The notes under the pieces: model-generated
The model's input: the letters and a program-made list of their open reading frames with translations, nothing else
Databases searched by the model: none
Told to the model about the DNA's origin: nothing
Translations under genes and position numbers: made by a program
Origin: an uncultured Actinomyces sp.
GTDB taxonomy: Bacteria > Actinomycetota > Actinomycetes > Actinomycetales > Actinomycetaceae
NCBI GenBank assembly: GCA_900541895.1
Contig: UWSI01000043.1
Span: 1 to 9,943 of the forward strand
DNA: 9,943 nt
Direction: 5' to 3'
Part shown: positions 6,444 to 9,943 of the stretch, one piece after another
How positions within the stretch are numbered: position 1 is the stretch's first letter
How the letters are laid out: the number at the start of each line of letters is the position of its first letter

Positions 6444-7336
6444 GGTGTTACCTCAATGAAACTCGTATCTACAGACTGAGCGTCAGGATCAAATCCTTTG
6501 CCGAAGTAAGCTTCGATGTGGCTTTGGATCCACATGAGGATACTGGTGACAACCAAATACCAAATTGCAGCTGCAATAAGCAAAGGAATTGGCTGGAATA
6601 GTTCTTGTCCCTTTTGGTCCGCAACGTAGGTTAGCTCAAGAGTGTAGGGGATTGCACTGACCAGAGAGGTGGTCTTGAGCATTGAGATCGTCTCGTTGCC
6701 AATGGGCGGAACAATCACTCTCATAGCTTGAGGTAAGATAATCCGACGGAAAATCTTCCCACGTGACATTCCCAGTGCCGTTGCCGCTTCCCATTGCCCT
6801 TTATCCACCGAGAGCAGTCCTGCGCGGATAATTTCGGCAAGGTAAGCGCCTTCGTTGAGGCCGAGCCCGATAAATGCCATCCAAAATTGTGTGAACCAGT
6901 CGCGCGTCTCGAAGGAGAAGCCGAAATCTGTTCCTGGAATTCCCAAGCTAATTGTCTGGTAGAGAGTCGGTAGTAGTGACCAGAAAATCAGCTGCGTATA
7001 GATAGGCGTTCCACGGAAGAACCAAATATAGGCAGAAGCTACACCTCGTAAAACGGGATTTATCGACTGTCGCATGATCGCCATGGTGATGGCAAGCACC
7101 GTGCCAAGTGCCATGGATAAAACCGTCAAGACGATCGTCATCATCAGGCCGGTGATGATCATTTTTGAAAAGAGCCATTCCCACACCACATCCCACCTAA
7201 ATTTGGGGTTTGTGACAAGGATGTAGGCCAATCCCAATGCTAAGAGTCCAACGATAAACGCGCTGATCCAACGACCTAGGTGGAAGACAGGTCGGGATTG
7301 GATCAACTCCACCCCGTCTTTGGTCTTTTCGGGCAT
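6440..7336 (-). CDS. Polar amino acid ABC importer, permease protein
   Basis: This 298-residue integral membrane protein belongs to the HisM/GlnP permease family. Hydrophobic segments are visible at about residues 23-43, 57-87, 112-127, 150-170 and 250-272. The cytoplasmic EAA loop that docks on the ATPase is clear: EAATALGMSRGKIFRRI followed by LPQAMRVIVPPIGNE (183-215). FFRGTP (106-111) is another family hallmark. The N-terminal region adds one helix compared with minimal permeases. There is only one permease gene in the operon, so the transporter is probably built on a permease homodimer. The ATG at 7336 has AAGGA about 9 nt upstream. It follows the binding-protein gene after a 35-nt gap with no hairpin, and its stop overlaps the ATPase start. 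Confidence 0.94.
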   Translation of the reverse strand: MPEKTKDGVELIQSRPVFHLGRWISAFIVGLLALGLAYILVTNPKFRWDVVWEWLFSKMIITGLMMTIVLTVLSMALGTVLAITMAIMRQSINPVLRGVASAYIWFFRGTPIYTQLIFWSLLPTLYQTISLGIPGTDFGFSFETRDWFTQFWMAFIGLGLNEGAYLAEIIRAGLLSVDKGQWEAATALGMSRGKIFRRIILPQAMRVIVPPIGNETISMLKTTSLVSAIPYTLELTYVADQKGQELFQPIPLLIAAAIWYLVVTSILMWIQSHIEAYFGKGFDPDAQSVDTSFIEVTP

Positions 7337-7371
7337 AACGTGAATTCCTTAAAGATACTAGCGAGGAAATA

Positions 7372-8301
7372 TCAGACCTGAGGGTTAATTTCTGCGGTCT
7401 TGAGTGCGCCTTGGTTCGATCCGTAGGTTGCGAGGATCTTCTCAACGTATCCGTTGTCCATCAGGTACTGAACAGCTGCTTGAATGGCCTTTGTGAGTTG
7501 CTCATTATCCTTAGGAACGATGATTCCCTGCGGTGCAGATTCGACGACGTCTCCGACCTGTTCGAGCGAACCATTAGATTGCTCAATGGTGTAGCCGATA
7601 ACGGGGGAGTCGGCAAGGGTTGCGTCATACTGACCGCTGGCTACACGCACAGCAATGTCAGTTTGAAGGTCGTGAGGCATGATCTTCACAGCCTTTTCAC
7701 CCTTAGCGGTGCAGTCATTAGAGAGCTGAGTGATGTAGTCGAATTGGAAGGTGCCATTCTGGACACCAACAGTTGTTCCACACACGTGCGCTGGATCAAA
7801 GTTCCTGGGATTGCCCTTTGCAACTGCGAAGGCGGTACCAGTTTCGATAAAGCTGACCATATTGACTTCCTTCTCGCGGTCAGCAGTGATCGTGAAGCCA
7901 GAAATACCGATATCAAACTTGGTGCCAAGCGAGGGAATAATTGTCGCGAATTCAGCGTGCTCCGTAGTTGCGCCCTTCAGGCCCATCACATGCGCGATTG
8001 CATCTGCCATATTGACGTCATAACCGGTGGGGGTCTTGCCATCCGACTTGAAGAACTCTGCCGGTGCATAGTCGATTGATGCGCCGTTCTTCAGCACTCC
8101 CGCTTTCTTGATGGACTCGGGAACCAATGCCTCAATTTCAGGGACAGCTTTGATCGATGAGGTATCGAAACTGAGATCCGCGGCCTGAGAGGTGGATGCT
8201 GAAGCATCTGCTGCAGGCTTTTCGTCGGGGTTTGAACAAGCTGCGATACCTGCTGCGCTCAGTACCAGAATGGATGGAATTGCAATAAGTTTTGTGTTCA
8301 T
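7372..8301 (-). CDS. Polar amino acid ABC importer, substrate-binding lipoprotein
   Basis: This 309-residue extracellular binding protein (SBP_bac_3 type) captures the amino acid and delivers it to the permease. It has a lipoprotein signal: a short MNTK start, a hydrophobic stretch (5-18) and a lipobox I-A-A-C with the lipidated cysteine at C22, followed by a Ser/Ala/Asp-rich linker to about residue 42. Family motifs include PTGYDVNMADAIA (91-103) and GFTITADREKEV (135-146), in which T137/T139 and R142 fit the ligand-binding Thr and carboxylate-binding Arg. VGVQNGT (178-184) marks the hinge side. C174 and C197 may form a disulfide. I chose the ATG at 8301 because AAGGAG precedes it by 9 nt and the signal peptide starts there. 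A longer frame to 8484 would cross the promoter and a terminator. The exact amino acid is unknown. Confidence 0.94.
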   Translation of the reverse strand: MNTKLIAIPSILVLSAAGIAACSNPDEKPAADASASTSQAADLSFDTSSIKAVPEIEALVPESIKKAGVLKNGASIDYAPAEFFKSDGKTPTGYDVNMADAIAHVMGLKGATTEHAEFATIIPSLGTKFDIGISGFTITADREKEVNMVSFIETGTAFAVAKGNPRNFDPAHVCGTTVGVQNGTFQFDYITQLSNDCTAKGEKAVKIMPHDLQTDIAVRVASGQYDATLADSPVIGYTIEQSNGSLEQVGDVVESAPQGIIVPKDNEQLTKAIQAAVQYLMDNGYVEKILATYGSNQGALKTAEINPQV

Positions 8302-8330
8302 GATGTCTCTCCTTGAGTTCTGATGAAATA

Positions 8331-8336
8331 AGCATA
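8331..8336 (-). promoter_or_regulatory. Putative -10 element of the ABC importer operon
   Basis: On the minus strand TATGCT fits TANNNT and would start transcription near 8324, leaving a leader of about 22 nt that contains the AAGGAG ribosome site. The -35 position, 17 bp upstream, is poor (TATGCA-like) and falls inside the palindrome at 8344-8358, which suits a regulated promoter. Confidence 0.45.
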
Positions 8337-8343
8337 CATCAAA

Positions 8344-8358
8344 ATGCATATTATGCAT
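8344..8358. promoter_or_regulatory. AT-rich palindrome, candidate operator of the ABC importer operon
   Basis: ATGCATA (8344-8350) and TATGCAT (8352-8358) form a perfect 7-bp inverted repeat around a single T. It lies over the predicted -35 region and 43 bp before the binding-protein start codon. A related half copy, GCATACAT (8332-8339), overlaps the -10. The layout fits a repressor site that blocks RNA polymerase, but no cognate regulator is in the window and no known regulon motif is claimed. Confidence 0.45.
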
Positions 8359-8385
8359 AATTTGGTTGTGGGTGAACACGCACAC

Positions 8386-8426
8386 AAAAATTGAGGCCTG
8401 TGAACAACGTGGTTCACAGGCCTCAA
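8386..8426 (-). terminator. Intrinsic terminator of the DUF4191 gene
   Basis: A perfect 15-bp inverted repeat, TTGAGGCCTGTGAAC (8391-8405) and GTTCACAGGCCTCAA (8412-8426), has a 6-nt loop. On the minus strand the stem is followed directly by TTTTTG (8390-8385), a proper U-run. It begins 8 bases after the end of the DUF4191 gene, and so separates that gene from the ABC importer operon. On the plus strand no T-run follows, so it acts in one direction. Confidence 0.9.
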
Positions 8427-8434
8427 ATGAAAGA

Positions 8435-9130
8435 TCAGCGTCCGCGCAGTGCGCGCCGGTTGGGACGCATGCGGGTTGGATCAATTCCCTTGGGGATTGG
8501 TGCAGACGTGCGGTCCAGGGCGCTCAGACGCTGGTTAACCAGGGGAACTTCATCACGAGTAAGCGTCTTTTTGAGTGAGCGAAGTTCACGTTGAAGCTTC
8601 GCTAAGCGAACCTGTCCCTCTTCGGTACCAACCTGAATGGTGGTAACGGTGACGTTACGCATGATTCGCTGCGCCTTCTTGCGTTCCTGTTCGAGGAGGG
8701 TGCGAACACGGGAACTGGGGCCTTCGGAAATGAGCACAATGCCCGGACGGCCGATAAGACGCCAAACGAGATCTTGTTCGGGATTTGCGGCGATTGGCTG
8801 CTGATTGGCAATCCAACCGCTACGGATGCGGCTAATCACCATGTATACCTGGCCGACAGTTCCTTCGACCTGGGCGTATGTTGCCCGTTCGGTAAGAGTC
8901 GACAAGATGATCGTCGAGATCAAAACGCCGATGAGCAGGCCTAGGAGGATGAGTGAGAACCAGCTACCGTGGATAAGTGCCGCAGCTAGAACTCCAAGTG
9001 CAGTTGCGACGACCGTAACACCGATCATCAGCCATCCGATCCAAGGATAGGTACGGGCGGCAATTCGGTAAGCGTCCATCAGATTGTGATAGAAGCGCCG
9101 TTTTTTCTGGGGTGTGCTGTTTTCGCTCAT
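8435..9130 (-). CDS. DUF4191 family membrane protein
   Basis: This 231-residue protein matches DUF4191, a family restricted as far as I know to actinobacteria (M. tuberculosis Rv2219 type). Its function is unknown. The layout is a basic N-terminus (KKRR at 9-12, then YRIAARTYPW), two adjoining membrane helices at about 31-53 and 57-79, and a cytoplasmic C-terminal domain. The best-marked stretch is GWIANQQPIAANPEQDLV (105-122) followed by WRLIGRPGIVLISEG. A charged, probably helical region covers about 145-200, and the tail is very basic (RMRPNRRALRGR). In mycobacteria this family sits near lipA and glnA, and neither is visible here. No ribosome site precedes the ATG at 9130. TAAGAT 9 nt upstream may give a near-leaderless transcript. 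The gene ends at a strong terminator. Confidence 0.88.
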   Translation of the reverse strand: MSENSTPQKKRRFYHNLMDAYRIAARTYPWIGWLMIGVTVVATALGVLAAALIHGSWFSLILLGLLIGVLISTIILSTLTERATYAQVEGTVGQVYMVISRIRSGWIANQQPIAANPEQDLVWRLIGRPGIVLISEGPSSRVRTLLEQERKKAQRIMRNVTVTTIQVGTEEGQVRLAKLQRELRSLKKTLTRDEVPLVNQRLSALDRTSAPIPKGIDPTRMRPNRRALRGR

Positions 9131-9139
9131 AACGGGTCC

Positions 9140-9145
9140 ATCTTA
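9140..9145 (-). promoter_or_regulatory. Putative -10 element of the DUF4191 gene
   Basis: On the minus strand TAAGAT fits TANNNT and ends 9 nt before the ATG, so the leader would be only about 2-3 nt. No Shine-Dalgarno sequence is present. GTGACA upstream resembles a -35 but is only 13 bp away, which is too short, so support rests on the -10 alone. Confidence 0.35.
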
Positions 9146-9176
9146 GCGGTTTTTCGTCTGTCACAGAATGTGAAAG

Positions 9177-9208
9177 GGGGTGTGGGGACCATTTGATCTC
9201 CACACCCC
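9177..9208 (-). terminator. GC-rich hairpin after the YagU-family gene
   Basis: GGGGTGTGGGGA (9177-9188) pairs with TCTCCACACCCC (9197-9208), giving 12 bp with one G-U wobble and an 8-nt loop. It begins 16 bases after the stop codon of the YagU-family gene on the minus strand. The following sequence, CTTTCACATT, has only a weak U-run, so termination may be partial. It separates this gene from DUF4191. Confidence 0.7.
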
Positions 9209-9224
9209 GATTCGTTCCGCTATC

Positions 9225-9803
9225 TCAGCGAGTCGCAGCGGCCAGAGGGACCTCTGCATCGGGTTCGTGAGTCATGCGGTTACGCAGGTCGCGGCGAACG
9301 ATTTCGATTGACCACATCCACACAATGTGTCCCAACGCTTCTGAGAAGTGCTCAGCCCAACTTTGTCCGCCTTCAACCCAGGGGAAGGGGGAGGGGACTG
9401 TACCCATGAGAGGCATCAGAACGAGGTGGAACCCGATCCAGACAAGCAGACCGAATGCGGCACCTTGCCAGAGCTTAATTCCGGGGAAATATTCCGCGAC
9501 GATGCAGTAGAAGAGCGCAAAGACAATCGCGAAGGAGAAGTGGATGATAAAAGAATAAATCGGCAGGTTATCGTTTCCGTTGAAAGAAACTGTTGTGTGA
9601 ACCTGGTCGGGGGTCATCCCGAGCTGCTCGAGGAGCATCTGTGGCGGGTTTGTTGCGTTGCGTTCGGGGGTACGAGGCGGGAAGGGAACTTCCCATCCGA
9701 ACTTGACGATCGCGGAAAAGAGACCGCCAATTACACCGGCGACTGTGGCTGCGCCAATGCGACGACGTTTGGGATCAGTCTTTTTGAAAAGGTTTTTAAA
9801 CAT
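9225..9803 (-). CDS. YagU family (DUF1440) inner membrane protein
   Basis: This 192-residue membrane protein has the YagU/DUF1440 signature: AGVIGGLFSAIVKFGWEV (22-39) followed by PFPPRTPERNATNPP (40-54). Hydrophobic segments lie at about 16-34, 82-103, 112-132 and 157-170. E. coli YagU has been linked to acid resistance, but the molecular activity is not known and I do not carry that role over. The start is set at the ATG at 9803 (MFKNLFKK). The longer frame to 9935 adds 44 residues of polar sequence that does not look like a leader. The ribosome site is weak (CCTGAAG directly before the ATG). The gene appears to be a single transcription unit, ending at the hairpin at 9177-9208. Confidence 0.88.
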   Translation of the reverse strand: MFKNLFKKTDPKRRRIGAATVAGVIGGLFSAIVKFGWEVPFPPRTPERNATNPPQMLLEQLGMTPDQVHTTVSFNGNDNLPIYSFIIHFSFAIVFALFYCIVAEYFPGIKLWQGAAFGLLVWIGFHLVLMPLMGTVPSPFPWVEGGQSWAEHFSEALGHIVWMWSIEIVRRDLRNRMTHEPDAEVPLAAATR

Positions 9804-9943
9804 CTTCAGGCATTTCTGTCGATACTGCAGAGTATGGATACCGAGAACGTCGTAAGACGATGCAACCTCGCGTATCGGTTGACAGTTTCTCACATTTGAA
9901 CGTAGATCGCCAGAATGTCGTCGGGTTTGTGACAAGGTGAAAT
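9804..9943. promoter_or_regulatory. Region upstream of the YagU-family gene with a possible rightward promoter
   Basis: This 140-bp stretch has no convincing gene. On the minus strand TACTCT is a weak -10 candidate for the YagU-family gene and overlaps the inverted repeat ATACT-GCAG-AGTAT (9822-9835). On the plus strand TTGACA (9879-9884), an 18-bp spacer and TAGATC (9903-9908), or 17 bp and GTAGAT, resemble a promoter, and AAGGTGA (9934-9940) resembles a ribosome site. A divergent gene may therefore begin just past the right edge, but no start codon is visible. Confidence 0.35.

Noticed and set aside
7411..8079. 222-residue open frame on the plus strand
   Set aside because: It is antisense to the binding-protein gene, has no ribosome site or domain, and arises from codon bias of the real gene.
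8302..8484. Upstream extension of the binding-protein gene to 8484
   Set aside because: It would run through the operon promoter, the palindrome and the intrinsic terminator, and would bury the lipoprotein signal peptide 61 residues inside the protein.
9804..9935. 44-residue N-terminal extension of the YagU-family protein
   Set aside because: The added sequence is polar with no family match, and MFKNLFKK at 9803 is a natural start just ahead of the first membrane helix.

Overview
This is an ordinary chromosomal segment from an actinobacterium of moderate GC content. The signs are a ParE subunit of the actinobacterial type (EGDSALG TOPRIM motif, C-terminus ending RERIDA), a DUF4191 membrane protein, a DUF7455-type zinc-binding mini-protein, TANNNT -10 boxes placed directly before start codons (leaderless transcripts), and stop-start overlaps. 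Family Actinomycetaceae is my best guess from overall impression only. I see no mobile element, CRISPR array, RNA gene or integration scar.

Left part (1-1395, minus strand): two tandem paralogous YbjN-domain proteins form a two-gene operon, with their own promoter lying across the end of a small DUF7455-like zinc-binding gene. That gene is divergent from parE. Middle (1396-5650, plus strand): parE, the ATPase/TOPRIM subunit of topoisomerase IV, is followed by two double-domain GNAT acetyltransferase-like proteins that are diverged paralogues. parE and the first GNAT gene both look leaderless. A long perfect inverted repeat sits between the convergent gene groups and probably ends transcription from both sides.

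Right part (5667-9943, minus strand): a three-gene polar amino acid ABC importer operon (lipoprotein binding protein, permease, ATPase) has its own promoter and an AT-rich palindrome that could be an operator. Upstream of it, and separated by a strong intrinsic terminator, is a DUF4191 membrane protein. Before that, again behind a hairpin, is a YagU-family (DUF1440) membrane protein. The last 65 bases carry promoter-like and ribosome-site-like sequence pointing off the right edge.

Functionally, the window joins chromosome decatenation (ParE), amino acid uptake (ABC importer) and several conserved actinobacterial proteins of unknown role. No gene-free stretch exceeds about 150 bases. I did not find a clear undescribed system. 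The most useful leads are the repeated leaderless promoter layout, the duplicated YbjN pair, the GNAT pair with one decayed acetyl-CoA loop, and the putative operator before the importer.
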